A DNA stretch of 64,000 nt from Piliocolobus tephrosceles (taxonomy: Eukaryota > Chordata > Mammalia > Primates > Cercopithecidae). Both the position numbers and the translations under genes were made by a program. This document shows positions 1-10,529 of this stretch, piece after piece. The stretch lies in NCBI RefSeq assembly GCF_002776525.5, contig NC_045436.1, positions 12,298,983 through 12,362,982 on the forward strand, read 5' to 3'. The notes below the pieces were generated by a model. The model made no database searches. It saw nothing but the letters and a program-made list of their open reading frames with translations, and had not been told where the DNA came from. Numbering within the stretch: the stretch's first letter is position 1; every line of letters begins with the position of its first letter.

Positions 1-469
1 AACTTAGAATATATTCACATAAGCCTAGCTTTGAAAAAACAATAAAAGCTTTTAAAACATATTTGACTTTAAATCTCAGAATTCTTTGCCAAGGAACAAA
101 TTTCTGACATTTAGAGGTCTAGTGTGTATCTTATTTGTTTAAGGATTAATGTCTAATTTTAAAACACTTTATATCTACTACTGTGTTGAGAATTTTAGGC
201 ATATAAAGAGACAAATTAGGGACCTGTGTCCTGCAATAGATACCTCACCTATATTATTTAATTCTTAGACTAGAATGGATATTCAGTACAATTATTTACC
301 TTATTTGTTTTTATATGAGACTTAGTGATTTCTTAGCTTTTAATTCTTATCTTTAAGTTACCACATGTCTTTTCTTGATTTGTTGCTAGTGTTTAGTGAT
401 TGTACATAATTTCTTGGCAATTTCTAAAAATACCCTTTGTAAGAAGTAAAACTTAAATCTTGTTTACAG
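1..469 (+). other. AGA: AGA intron upstream of the first visible exon (partial)
   Basis: AT-rich intronic sequence ending in a pyrimidine-poor but usable acceptor (TTTACAG, 463-469). I see no repeat and no further exon in it. Confidence 0.85.
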
Positions 470-584
470 AATGTTATACCAGACCCCTCAAAATACTGCG
501 GACCCTACAAACCACTTGGTATCTTAAAGCAGGATATTCCTATCCATAAAGAAACAGAAGATAATCGTGGTCATGACACTATTG
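470..584 (+). CDS. AGA: AGA exon 5: end of alpha chain and self-cleavage site
   Basis: 115 nt, encoding residues 170-207 plus the first base of Gly208. It starts after an AG acceptor in phase 0 (Asn-Val-Ile-Pro) and ends before GTAATT in phase 1. It carries Cys179 (its known disulfide partner Cys163 is upstream, outside the window) and the His-Asp-Thr-Ile-Gly stretch. Precursor self-cleavage there, between Asp205 and Thr206, exposes the catalytic Thr206. Two residues differ from the human protein as I remember it: Leu185 (human Pro) and Asn201 (human Asp). Confidence 0.97.
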
Positions 585-1643
585 GTAATTTGCCTTTTGT
601 GCAGTTTTTATGGATAAAGTTTAGTTAATTATCTTCCTGTAGCTCTTCCCTATTCTTCTACCAGAAGTTGATTTTGATTGTTTTAACTGTCAGTTAAGTG
701 TGCCTCTCTATAGATAGCTTAATCTTGTCTTAGCAACTGTATAAAATTTGGTAAATTATTTATACAAGACACCTAAAACCCAACGACTATTCACTTGTGG
801 ATTTTTAAATCTTTATTTGATATTTCATTTTTTGGCAGTGTTATGTTGCTGTATTTTAGTGACCTTAAATAACTTTTTCCAAGTTATAATGTTAAAAATT
901 TACATTAGTCTTTGTCTTAGTTTGTTTTTCGCTGCTATAACAGACTACCACAGACTGGGTAATTTATAAAGAAAAGTTGATTTGGCTCACAGTTCTGGAG
1001 CCTGAGAAGTTCAAGAACAGGGTGCTGGCATCTGGCAAGGGCCATCCCAAGGTGGCAGTCAAGAGAATGAGACAGGAAATTGGGTAGAACTCATCCTTTA
1101 TATCAGGAGCTCACTCCCTGCAATAATGGCATTAAGCCCTTTTAGCCTTAATCACCTCTTAAAGGCCCCGTCTGTTAATAATAATGAATAATGTTAATTG
1201 CCTGTTACCATGGCAATTAACAAAATACCCAGACTGGGTGGCTTCTAAACAACAGAAATTTATTTCTCACAGTTATGGAGGCTGGGAAGTTCAAGATCAA
1301 GGCGCTGGCAGGTTCCGAGTTTGGAGACAGCTTGTTTCCTGGCTCATGGATGGCATCTTCTTGCTGTGTCCTCACATGGTGGAAGGGGCGAGGAAGCTCT
1401 CTGGGGCCGCATTTATAAGGGCATGAATTTCATTCATGGGGATTCTGTCCTCATGACCTAATCAGCTCCCAAAGGCCTCACCTCTTGATACCATCACCTT
1501 GTGGAATAGGATGTTGATATGAATTTGGGGAAACACAAACATTCAAACCACAGCAGTTACTACTGCCTGCTCAATTATTTGGTTATATTTGAGGTAAACT
1601 TTATACACTTACAGTGGTTTATTTTTTTTTTTTTAACTTCTAG
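585..1643 (+). other. AGA: AGA intron 5
   Basis: Intron between GTAATT (585-590) and the acceptor CTTCTAG ending at 1643, preceded by a T-rich tract at 1620-1634. About 60 percent of it is antisense MaLR LTR sequence (913-1555). Confidence 0.93.
913..1555 (-). mobile_element. Two adjoining MaLR (MLT1/MST-class) LTRs, antisense in AGA intron 5
   Basis: The reverse complement reads as a MaLR LTR: a 5' end near 1555, a TATAAA-like box, and the typical 3' end with an ACTGTGAG motif. Two related copies lie side by side. 913-about 1180 is truncated in its upstream half, and about 1194-1555 is a fuller MLT1A-like copy. Both contain the conserved CAGACTGGGT block (950-959 and 1231-1240). LTRs inside introns are usually antisense to the host gene, as here, because their poly(A) signals are then silent. 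Confidence 0.75.
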
Positions 1644-1719
1644 GCATGGTTGTAATCCATAAGACAGGACGTATTGCTGCTGGTACATCTACAAATGGTA
1701 TAAAATTCAAAATACATGG
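1644..1719 (+). CDS. AGA: AGA exon 6: start of beta chain
   Basis: 76 nt, giving the rest of Gly208, residues 209-232 and two bases of Gly233; phase 1 in, phase 2 out, donor GTTAGT at 1720. It encodes the strand after the nucleophile and Thr224, one of the conserved active-site residues. Position 217 is Arg; I remember His in human. Confidence 0.97.
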
Positions 1720-1997
1720 GTTAGTGTTTCCAAAAGAACAGAGCTGTCAAATATACATCGAATGCAGAGCAATATATGCCAGGTGCTATGGGGGTTGCAA
1801 AGCACAGCCCTAGTCTCACAGCTACGATGAATGAGTGTGAAAGAAAATGCAGTACTGTCTGCTGAGTGCCACAGGACGGAGTCACAGCCAGTGCTGTAGG
1901 GTTTAGGGGTGCCAGAGGTGATCGCTTTAAGCTGGGGTAGTTAGGAACACCAGTAAAGTGATGCTTAGAGATGAGCCCTGACTCATGGTAGTTGAGG

Positions 1998-2262
1998 TTC
2001 AGCACTCCTACTGGCTATATGTGTGTATGTGTGTGTGTATTCAGAACTCCCACTGACTTGGAAAGAAGGTGCATGTGTGTGTATGTGTTCAGAACTCCCT
2101 ACTGGCTTGGAAAGAATGTGTGTGTGTATGTGTACGTGTGTGTGCGTGCATGCTCAGGGCTCCCTCTGGTGTGGGTGTTTGGGGGGGTGTGTGTGTGTTC
2201 AGGGCTCCCACTGACTAGGGAAGAAGGGGTGTGGGGGTGTGTGTGTGTGTTTTGGGGTAGGG
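1998..2262 (+). repeat. TG-rich minisatellite in AGA intron 6
   Basis: A compound unit made of a CAGAACTCCCACTGACTTGG-like block followed by GAAAGAA and a (TG)n run. Block starts are at 1998, 2040, 2088, 2153 and 2198, so there are about five copies of 42-65 bp. Copies differ by point changes and by the length of the TG run. Short open frames on both strands here are by-products of the repeat. Confidence 0.9.
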
Positions 2263-2589
2263 GAAGTGGTATTGGAAGATAAGACTGCAAGAGAAGACTG
2301 AAGCCAGATTTAAGGTGTCTTAAGTCAGTTTAAGGCATTCTGGATTTAATTTTGAAAAAGAAAAGCATTAAAAATTTGTTACAAGAAAAAAATCTGGTAG
2401 AAGTTTGGCACATTACATAGGAAGCAGAAATAGATTGTAGATAAGGGAAACCAATTTTGAACATGTTGCAATAATCTGGAAATTAGATGATAAAGGATGG
2501 TAATAATAGAATAGTCACTGTAAATCTATACCATGCTGGTATATGCCTGACTGATAACAAGTTCTTTTAAAAAATTAATTAATTTTAAT

Positions 2590-3260
2590 GACAATGAAAA
2601 TTATGTGTATTTGTGGTGTACAACATGATATTTTGATGTATGTGTATGTTGTAGAATGGCTAAATCAAGCTATTTAACCTCTTATCTCACATACCAATTT
2701 TATTATGGCGAGAACACTTAAAATCTACTTAGCAGTTTTCAGCCGGGCGGGATGGCTCATGCCTGTAATCCCAACTCTTTGGGAGGCCAAAGCAGGTGGA
2801 TCACCTGGGGTCAGGAGTTCAAGACCAGCCTGGCCAACATGGTGAAACCCCATCTCTAGTAAAAAAAAGAAAGAAAAAAAAAAAATTAGCCGAGTTTGGT
2901 GGTTCTTGTCTGTAGTCGCAACTACTCAGGAGACTGAGGCAGGGAAAATCGCTTGAACCCAGGAGGCAGAGGTTGCAATGAGCCAAGATCATGCCATTGT
3001 ACTCCTGCTGGATGACAAAGCAAGACTCCATCTCAAAAAAAAAAAAAAAAATCTGCTTAGCAGTTTTCAGATGTGCACTCTCTTGTTATTAACCTTAGTC
3101 AGCATGATCCGCAGTAGGCCTCTGGAACCTTCCCTCCTGCCTAACTGGAATTGTGTGTCCTTGACCCACATCTCGCCAGGTCCACCTCCCCCAGCCTGCA
3201 GTAACCACCATTTTAGTCGCTGTTTCTATGAGTCAGCTGTTTTACACTCCACATCTGATA
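2590..3260. mobile_element. L1 fragment split by an Alu
   Basis: 2590-2741 and 3051-3260 read as one continuous L1-derived stretch (conserved block GAGAACACTTAAAATCTACT), separated by the Alu at 2742-3050. The about 20-bp duplicated target CTTAGCAGTTTTCAG sits on both sides of the Alu. Subfamily and orientation not resolved. Confidence 0.6.
2742..3050 (+). mobile_element. Alu (S-like), full length
   Basis: Left arm from CCGGGCGGGATGGCTCA, an A-rich linker, the right arm and a 3' poly(A). The target-site duplication (about 20 bp) ends TTAGCAGTTTTCAG on both flanks. Confidence 0.95.
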
Positions 3261-3457
3261 ACAAATTCTTATATAATTAATGTAGGTTTGTAAACCTTAG
3301 TTCAAAAACTAGTGAAAACCTGTTCTTTGTTCTGATGAAGAATTTACTTAAAACGGTATCAGAGGCTAAGTGGAAATATCCCTTATTTGGAACAGCTTAT
3401 GACTTAATGTGTTTTACACTCGATTTCCTCCCCTAAATTGTTAATCCTCTCTCAAAG

Positions 3458-3565
3458 CCGTGTAGGAGACTCACCAGTACCTGGAGCTGGAGCCTATGCT
3501 GACGATACTGCAGGGGCAGCCGCAGCCACTGGGAATGGTGATATATTGATGCGCTTCCTACCAAG
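3458..3565 (+). CDS. AGA: AGA exon 7: substrate pocket
   Basis: 108 nt, completing Gly233, giving residues 234-268 and two bases of Ser269; phase 2 in and out, donor GTATCA. It encodes Arg234 and Asp237, which hold the substrate carboxylate and amino group in the known structure, and the Thr257-Gly258 oxyanion pair. Position 240 is Val (Ile in human, from memory). Confidence 0.97.
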
Positions 3566-4577
3566 GTATCACTTCTTAGTGTGTGAATTTTAGAGACCTT
3601 TGGAGAAGATACTTTTTTTCTTTTAAGATAGAAAATAATTTTTGAGGCTGGGTGAAGTGGCTCACACCTGTAATCCCAGCACTTTGGGAGATTGAGGCAG
3701 GTGGATCACCTGAGTTCAGGAGTTCGAGACCAGCCTGGCCAGCATGGTCTCGAACTCCTGACTGTTTCTACTAAAAATACAAAACATTTAGCTGGGCATG
3801 GTGGTACAAGTCTATAGTCCCAGCTACTCAGGAGGCCGAGGTAGGAGAATCACTTGAACCTGCGAGACGGAGGTTGCAGTGAACCAAGATCATGCCACTG
3901 CACTCCAGCCTGGGCAACAAGAGTAAGACTCTGTCTCAAGAAAAAAAAAAAAAAAAGAAAACATAATGTTTGTGTTGTGTAACCTGAATTTCTGTGTAAG
4001 AGCTGCTTTGAAACTGCATACAAGCTTGTTGCCCAGCATGTTGATAATGACAGTCATTCAAGTTAAGTAATCATAGTCCTGTGAAATAAAGTAGTATTTC
4101 CCACCCTGCTTCCCAGATGAGAACACTTACGATCTGTTTAGATAATTGATATGAAGCTGCCGAGTAGCAGGGCTGTGATAGTTGATGGTAAAAGTAGGAA
4201 GCGCAGTCATCGTGTACAGCTCTCCACCCTAGCTAGACGTTGTGCCCATGCACACTACCTTCCCCTTTGATCGTAGCTGTTTTTCTCATTGAAAATCTGT
4301 ATTCTTTTTGACTTCTGGCCATTACTACTGACAGTTATTCAGCCAAAGTCAAAAATAGTATTCCATATCTGAAATTCATGGGTGGATTAGTTGAAAAGAT
4401 AGACACTGTATCAAAGTTGACTTGCTTTGTGGATGCTTTAATAGAAGTAACCCACTCCTGTTCATTTATGTGTATTCTGTCTCGTGGCAATTTTGGTGGT
4501 TTTAATTCCTAATTTTAACCCAATTTGGAGTTAGTATTTATTCTGTGACACTGAAGTTTCACCTCTGTTTCAATCAG
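3566..4577 (+). other. AGA: AGA intron 7
   Basis: Donor GTATCA, acceptor CAATCAG ending at 4577. It holds the Alu at 3646-3961; 3962-4577 shows no clear repeat. Confidence 0.93.
3646..3961 (+). mobile_element. Alu with an internal inverted segment
   Basis: Full-length sense Alu. After the left-arm block ending GCCAGCATGG, the expected bases are replaced by the reverse complement of the sequence just upstream. This leaves two 17-bp arms (3716-3732 and 3745-3761) around a 12-bp loop. Confidence 0.95.
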
Positions 4578-4711
4578 CTACCAAGCTGTAGAATACATGA
4601 GAGGAGGAGAAGATCCAACCATAGCTTGCCAAAAAGTGATTTCAAGAATCCAGAAGTATTTTCCAGAATTCTTTGGGGCTGTTATATGTGCCAATGTGAC
4701 TGGAAGTTATG
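4578..4711 (+). CDS. AGA: AGA exon 8
   Basis: 134 nt, completing Ser269, giving residues 270-313 and the first base of Gly314; phase 2 in, phase 1 out, donor GTAAGT. It carries Cys286 and Cys306 (a known disulfide) and the Asn308-Val-Thr glycosylation sequon. Gly278 and Tyr296 differ from the human Arg and His that I remember. Confidence 0.97.
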
Positions 4712-6112
4712 GTAAGTTGTGTTTAGATTTTGTATTTGTGTGAACTTCCAAATATTTATCAAACATACACTTTTTAAATATTGTTGTGTACAATACACTA
4801 TATTCAACAGAGAAAGAGATTCCTTAAGTGGGCATTGAGTAAATGTTAATTGATGATCTGTCAAGACCCACAGCATTAAAAATATACCTAAAAGCCTTTG
4901 ATTGACTGCCGGTAGCTATGACCCAGTCTCTGACTAGTAGTTCTTATCTTTCACATGTGTCTTAAATGAAGTTTAGCTTCAGCTCCAGTACGTGTTGACA
5001 TAGGCTAATCTAGTCAAATGTTTATACTAATTAAAAATAGACAAGGATAAATTATCTTCCCTATTTCTTTTCTATTCATTATTTAAATGCCTCAGCCATT
5101 TAGATCTTCTCGGGGCTCCAAAGAGCAAAATGTATTACTAATTAGTAAACCAAAGAGTTTAGCAGAATTATTTTTGCACTGTTTGAGGCTTGTCTTTCGC
5201 TTCATTTACTTTCCGTTTGAGCCTATCACAGTTTCAAAGCATTTTAAGATCAGCCACTGCTGATTCTCATTAGTGAATTTTCAGATGGGGAAGATACACA
5301 GCTTACTGATCAATATGACTTATTAGGTTGGACTGCTTATTATTGTTCTTTGATCTTTTACTTCCCACAGTTCTCTATTTGAAAAACTTGTTTGAAGAAC
5401 GCTTTATTCTTTTTTAAGCACTAAGACACAAAAGTCAATAAAAATTATGAAGGGGAAAAGCTTTATATATCAAATAAGGCAGTTTTATTGATTCCCTCTT
5501 AAGAAATAAACCTTATTAGAAAACTCAAAGTTGGATTTAACAGAATGAAAAAAAATGATAATTATATAATAGTGGCTGAATTTACAGTTGACTAGATTCT
5601 TCTATTTAATGAACGAAGAGGACCCTCCCCCAGGTGTTTGAGCATGAGAAGATGAACTTGATTAGACAAAGCATCATGACAAATTACTCTTGACTCTTCC
5701 TGTGAGAGTAGAAGAATAGGGAGCAATGGTAGGGTATGGAGTTGTGAATGAATGATGAGAATGTTCTAGTGGCTAGAGAAATAAAATGTGGGGGATGTGC
5801 CTGAATAATTTTTCCTAAGAAAAACATGTAAGAACAGTTAAATAATAGTAGCAGTGACGGCATGTGTGTAGATCACAGCAACAACAAAAATCAGCCAGTT
5901 TTTTAAAGTTCAAAGAGATATTTTACCAGCTACCTCGTTCCTTTCATGGACTGTTCACTGCTTAGTTCTGAGGAGGATGACACTAGTGTACTTCCTGTGA
6001 CTTAGACATAAGGTATACAGTAGCCAGTGTCTAGTCAAATAAGCAATATCTGTATTGGTTATAAATATGTACATCCTATAGTTAACCAAACGTCTTTCAT
6101 TTTTGGCCCCAG
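4712..6112 (+). other. AGA: AGA intron 8
   Basis: Donor GTAAGT, acceptor TTTTTGGCCCCAG ending at 6112. AT-rich, with no repeat that I recognise and no hidden exon. Confidence 0.93.
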
Positions 6113-6213
6113 GTGCTGCTTGTAATAAACTTTCAACATTTACTCAGTTTAGTTTCATGGTTTATAATTCTGAAAAAAATCAGCCAACTGAGGAAAAAGT
6201 GAACTGCATCTAA
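6113..6213 (+). CDS. AGA: AGA exon 9: C-terminus and stop
   Basis: 101 nt, completing Gly314 and giving residues 315-346 and a TAA stop at 6211-6213; the protein ends Asn-Cys-Ile. It contains Cys317 and Cys345, which pair in the known structure. Position 344 is Asn; I remember Asp in human. The end of the frame matches the family length exactly. Confidence 0.97.
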
Positions 6214-6323
6214 TCCATCTTTTCTGTCAACATCTGTATTTAAAGAAGAAAGAAACAAAGGCTGAAAAGGCTGCTCAGTATCATCATCTAGTGTTCCTCA
6301 TGTGTTCTAAAGTCTTTTTGTAA

Positions 6324-6341
6324 AATAAACACAAAAATAAA
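6324..6341 (+). terminator. AGA: Proximal AGA poly(A) signals
   Basis: AATAAA at 6324-6329 and again at 6336-6341, 111 and 123 nt past the stop, followed by a T/G-rich stretch (TTTCTGTTGATGTGG) typical of downstream elements. Confidence 0.8.
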
Positions 6342-7124
6342 TTTCTGTTGATGTGGCACTTTCTGTATCTGAAATTTTGTCTATTTTTTTAACCTTTTTT
6401 ATATTTTCTGAAGATGGATATGTATATGGCTCTGTTTTGTATATATTTAAGTTTTAAGTGACATTTGGATTTCTGATCAGTGTTGTAAAAAATTGCTACT
6501 TTGAGATTTATTTCCACAGTGATATATTAAACCCAAAAGGAATCATCATATTTGGATGCTTAAAATAATTAGAGTATACAAGTTTTTCAGACCCAAAGAA
6601 AAAAACAGCAGAGTCTCAGCATGATGAGTCCTGATTGAATTTCAGTATGTCACAGTGATGCATCTCTTATCACTGATTATTGGTTTTACTTAATATTCCC
6701 TAAAAACTTGAGGAAGGAAGATGATATTAAGAACATGAAATACTCTTTGTTTTGTACATACTAGAAAATATGGGCAATCTTCTGATGAGGAATTGTGTTG
6801 ATTTTCTTTGCTTTTTTCCTCTTTTGGAGCTCTCTGTGTGAAAGTTCGAAAGCCACAAAAATATGATGTTTTACATGCTAATATTTAGTATTGATCGTTT
6901 CTTTTAAAATTGATTTGGGGAACTTGATCTGTACTGTAATTTTACTAATCCCTTATGCAGAGGTGGGTGTTGCAATTAGAAGTAAGTCAAGAAATATGTT
7001 GTTTAGCTTGGTTTGTTTTCCTAACTTCTGATTAACTATCTGTATGGCAACTCTACAGAAGTTGTGTGTGTGCCTTCTCAGCAGCATTTTTCCTTCAAAA
7101 TCATCTTTTTAATCAACATTCATT

Positions 7125-7130
7125 AATAAA
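7125..7130 (+). terminator. AGA: Distal AGA poly(A) signal
   Basis: AATAAA in an AT-rich context, followed by TGTACATGTACG and a T-rich tract. It is the best candidate for the end of the long transcript. Confidence 0.6.
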
Positions 7131-7150
7131 TGTACATGTACGATATTGTC

Positions 7151-8070
7151 TTCAAACTTTAGAATTTCAGCTGTTTTTTCTATGCTCATCTTAATGTTTA
7201 ATGTTCTTTATAATTTAGGGGAGAAAGCTATCGTTTTAAGAACAGTGTAGATCACTTGTTCTGATACACCTTGCTGTGTATCAGAATTCTCTGGGGAGCC
7301 TCTTTAAAAATGCCCTCTGTGCCACTAAATCAGATTCTTCATAAATGAGGACTTGAAACCTGGAATTAGCAACTGCTAATGGCAGCCCTACAGCTTCACA
7401 CTCAGAAAGGGGATCTTACTGTTCAGGGTTATCTGAGGTATGCTAACCTGCTTAAACCTGGTGCCGGGCCTTGGGAAAAGAAAAAAACCACATTTAAACT
7501 TGCGTCTGCTTTAAGATGATACTTTCGTTTTGCATATTTGCTTTCCATTAATAAATAAGGCAGTCATTTACAAAATCACCAGGAAAAGGAGAATGAAGTA
7601 TTCATGGCCTGTCACTTCCCAGCAAATTACGAGTTTAGCTGACAAAAGCAATCCACATATGTTTCTAAAAGATGTTTTCTTTTTAACTCACATTCTTCCT
7701 CAGAGAAATAATTTCCCTATATTGTAAGTAATGGAACTACTTTGGAAATACATTTTTAAAGTTCGAGTTTTGACTGTAATGTTATTTAAATAATACAGAT
7801 GTGTCTTCTTTCTTTTGAAAAGAATTGTGTGTCCCTAGTGATGGTATATACAGAGGGAACATCTTTCTTTCATGGTGTTACAGAATCAGTGTTGACTGGG
7901 GTTGTGGGAAATACATGTAGGAAACTGGTGAAATATTAACACAGTTGGCAAAGAGAATTGTAAGTCAATTAGAAATACATTGAATTTGGAAGTGATTCAC
8001 TAAATTGGGAAATGCAAGAAAGTAACTTGGGAAGGGAGCCTTGGAAAATGTGATCATGGTTTACCTTTTT
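7151..8070. other. Intergenic sequence after AGA
   Basis: Mostly unremarkable AT-rich DNA with no supported gene. It contains one MER5A-like piece (7250-7440). 7441-8070 shows nothing I can name. Confidence 0.7.
7250..7440 (+). mobile_element. MER5A-like hAT fragment
   Basis: Diverged match to the MER5A pattern: TGTATCAGAATTCTCTGGGGAGCCT, then TTTAAAAAT and AAATCAGATTCT. Old and incomplete, and the right end is uncertain. Confidence 0.5.
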
Positions 8071-8356
8071 CTTTTTGAGGCGCAGTCTCGCTCTGTGGCC
8101 CGGGCTGGAGTGCAGTGGCGCAATCTCGGCTCACTGCAAGCTCCGCCTCACGTGTTCATGCCATTATCCTGCCTCAGCGTCCTGAGTAGCTGAGATTACA
8201 AGCGCACGCCACCACGCCCAGCTAATTTTTGTATTTTTAGTAGAGCTGGGGTTTCACCATGTTGGTCAGGCTGGTCTCAAACTCCTGACCTCGTGATCTG
8301 CCTGCCTCAGCCTCCCAAAGTGCTGGGATTATGGGCGTGAGCCACCGCACCTGACC
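8071..8356 (-). mobile_element. Alu
   Basis: Antisense Alu from a short T-run to the 5' end at GCACCTGACC. The flanks share CATGGTTTACCTTTTT / CATGATTTAACTTTTT as a target duplication. Confidence 0.95.
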
Positions 8357-9493
8357 ATGATTTAACTTTTTACGCCAGACAGTAGTTAGTGGTTTGCCTC
8401 ACATCTGTCCTGGTTGTATCATTGGATAGATTGCATGGCTATTACATAGCATAAGGTAAGGGATCTAGTTGCAGAATTTTCCCCATTCTGGCAAGTTGTT
8501 TTTGTTTTTTTCCTTTGACCTTACAAAAAAATGTTCTCACTTGCCTACTGCTAAGATGAAACTAGATTGTCCTAAGCACATATATGGATTAAGCAACTTT
8601 TCTATGTGATTCTGAGAATAAACTTAGATTCACTTAGATTTTTATTTGAGTTTTTCTATTTCTCTCTAAATGGATAAAAATTTCAGTGACAATATCTATA
8701 GATATATGTAGATATATACAAAGAGAAAGTATGTATGTATATGTGTGTGTGTATATACATATATAGTAAGTATATATATGGAAAGAGGTGTAAGTACTTG
8801 CCACCTGATTCTATTCTCTCCTGTTTTCTGCTTACACCTTTCATCTCATAACATTACTACTATAGAATAGCCTAGGAGTGTAGTGGGCATAAGTTTGAGC
8901 ATCCGCTTAGCTCAATTTAACAGCCCCACTTAGAAAAAGAAAGTGATTTTGATATTAGCAATATTAAAATTGCTTGATTAATGCTCCAGAGAATTCGGAT
9001 ACACTTCACTCAAGTGCTTCGTATTTTTAGCACAATAGGCAAAGAGGAAAATGTTAGCCATGGTATAAAATAAAGATTTTGGTAGTTTCATGCTCTTTAT
9101 TTGCTTTGATTAATCCGTGGAACTTAAAAAAAAATTATTTCACTTATTTAACTGGGCAGAAAAGACTAATGGTAGGTCGATTCTTATTTCTGCTAACCAC
9201 AGTGTAAACTGGTTGTCACGAATCCTATTCACCAAACATTTCCAGCTCTGCCTACCTGGCACATGGTAGGATTGTTCTTTTTGGCCTCTCGTGATCTGGT
9301 CCAGCCATGGGATGTTCTGGGCATGAGTTCTGAGCATTTTTTTTCAAACCTAACAACATGATGATGGTTGTGCTCGAGTGACCGTAATGAGAACCCCATG
9401 ACAGTGCAGGATGCACATGTAGTGTGAATAAGAAATAAGCCTTTTTATTGTGACACAGCGCAAACTACCCTATCCTGACTGATAGAATGGTTA
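8357..9493. other. Intergenic, no gene
   Basis: AT-rich DNA with one microsatellite (8690-8781). No coding frame or repeat family recognised in the rest. Confidence 0.7.
8690..8781 (+). repeat. Imperfect TA/TG microsatellite
   Basis: Runs of TATAGATATATG, GTATGTATGTATATGTGTGTGTGT and TATATACATATATAG, interrupted by AAAGAGAAAG. Confidence 0.85.
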
Positions 9494-9806
9494 GGCCAGG
9501 TGCAGTGGCTCATGCTTATAATCCCAGCACTTTGGGAGGCCGAGGCAGGAGAATCACTTGAGCCCAGAGGTTCCAGACCAGCCTGGGCGATAACATAATT
9601 TTGTAGAAACGGTCTCTACAAAAAATACAAAAAATGAGCTGGATGTGGTGGCTCATGCCTGTAGTTTCAGCTCACTGCAGAGGCTGAGGTGGTGAGATTG
9701 CTTGAACCTGGGAGGTTGAGGCTGCAGTGAGCTGAGATCGCGCCACTGCGCTCCAGCCTGGATGACAAAGTGAGACCATCTCAAAAAAAAAAAAAAAAAA
9801 AAAAAA
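9494..9806 (+). mobile_element. Alu
   Basis: Sense Alu from GGCCAGGTGCAGTGGCTCA to a 24-base poly(A) tail. The linker region reads CGATAACATAATTTTGTAGAAACGG and is diverged. Confidence 0.95.
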
Positions 9807-10009
9807 GCTTAAACAGGCTTAAATAGTTTAAAGAGTTTATGTGGAGGTTATTAAACTAGTGACAAATGAAACTTTCTAAAGGACAAAAGGAATTTTTTTA
9901 AAAATAAATGCCTAGAAAGATATTATTAGGAAATTAATCAAAAAGTTAAAGGTACTACTTTGTAGGAAGGTCGTGGGTGACTTTATCTGAATAATATTTG
10001 CATGTTTTT

Positions 10010-10440
10010 AAAAAAGAAGCGTCCATACCATAAGACTCCAACTGTGTGACACCAGACGGGGAAAATCTATGAAGACAGTATAAAGATTAGAGGGTGCCAG
10101 CGGTTGTGGGGAGGGAGGAATGAATCAGCAAAGCACAGACTACTTTTAGGGCAGTGAAATTCTTCTCTGTAATACTGCAAATGGTGGATGTCATTTTATC
10201 CGTTTCTCCAAACCCGTAGAATATACAACACCGAGTGAACCTTGACGTGAACCATGGACTCTGGGCAATAATGATGTGTCAATGTCAGGTGTACCAGCTG
10301 TAACATGTACCACTCTGCTGGGGAATGTGGATAGTGCGGAAGAAAGACTGTGTATGTGTGAGGGCAGGGAATGTACATTCCTCCCAATTTTGCTGTGAAC
10401 TTAAAACTACTCTAAAAAATAAAATCTATTTAAAAGGAAA
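10010..10440 (+). mobile_element. L1M-type 3' end
   Basis: Matches the 3'UTR of older L1 (L1MB/L1MC): AGACTCCAACTGTGTGAC, a GTGGGGAGGGAGG block, ATGAACTCTGGGC-like motifs, and CTCTAAAAAATAAAATCT at the end. A diverged relative lies at 16720-17080. Confidence 0.75.
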
Positions 10441-10529
10441 ACAGGAAGCATATATTATTTTTATGATGGAGGCAGGAAATTCAAGTATTAAAGTTCTTTC
10501 ATCTGACTATGTGCTATTGTATAAGAGTA

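Larger units (their letters stand above)
1720..3457 (+). other. AGA: AGA intron 6
   Basis: Intron with donor GTTAGT and an acceptor at CTCAAAG (ends 3457). It contains a TG-rich minisatellite, an L1 piece split by an Alu, and a short stretch (2330-2530) resembling an ancient unclassified repeat. Confidence 0.93.
1..7150 (+). other. AGA: AGA gene, 3' half (aspartylglucosaminidase / glycosylasparaginase)
   Basis: AGA is a lysosomal amidase that cuts the bond between asparagine and GlcNAc in the last steps of N-glycoprotein breakdown. The precursor cleaves itself to give alpha and beta chains, and the new N-terminal threonine of the beta chain is the nucleophile. Five exons are visible and encode residues 170-346 in human numbering, which fits a 346-residue precursor and exons 5-9 of the nine-exon human gene; the upstream exons lie off the left edge. 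Seen in the translation: Cys179, the His204-Asp205-Thr206 self-cleavage site, Thr224, Arg234 and Asp237 of the substrate pocket, Thr257-Gly258, an Asn-Val-Thr glycosylation site at 308, and Cys286, Cys306, Cys317 and Cys345, which pair in the known structure. The frame is intact and all splice sites are GT/AG, so the gene looks functional. Introns measure 1059, 1738, 1012 and 1401 bp. Confidence 0.97.
6214..7150 (+). other. AGA: AGA 3' untranslated region (two alternative ends)
   Basis: Non-coding AT-rich sequence after the stop. Two overlapping AATAAA signals at 6324-6341 would give a short UTR of about 150 nt. AATAAA at 7125-7130 would give a long one of about 0.93 kb. With a 1.04 kb reading frame these predict mRNAs of roughly 1.4 and 2.1 kb, the two AGA transcript sizes I recall for human. 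The exact cleavage points are inferred. Confidence 0.75.
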
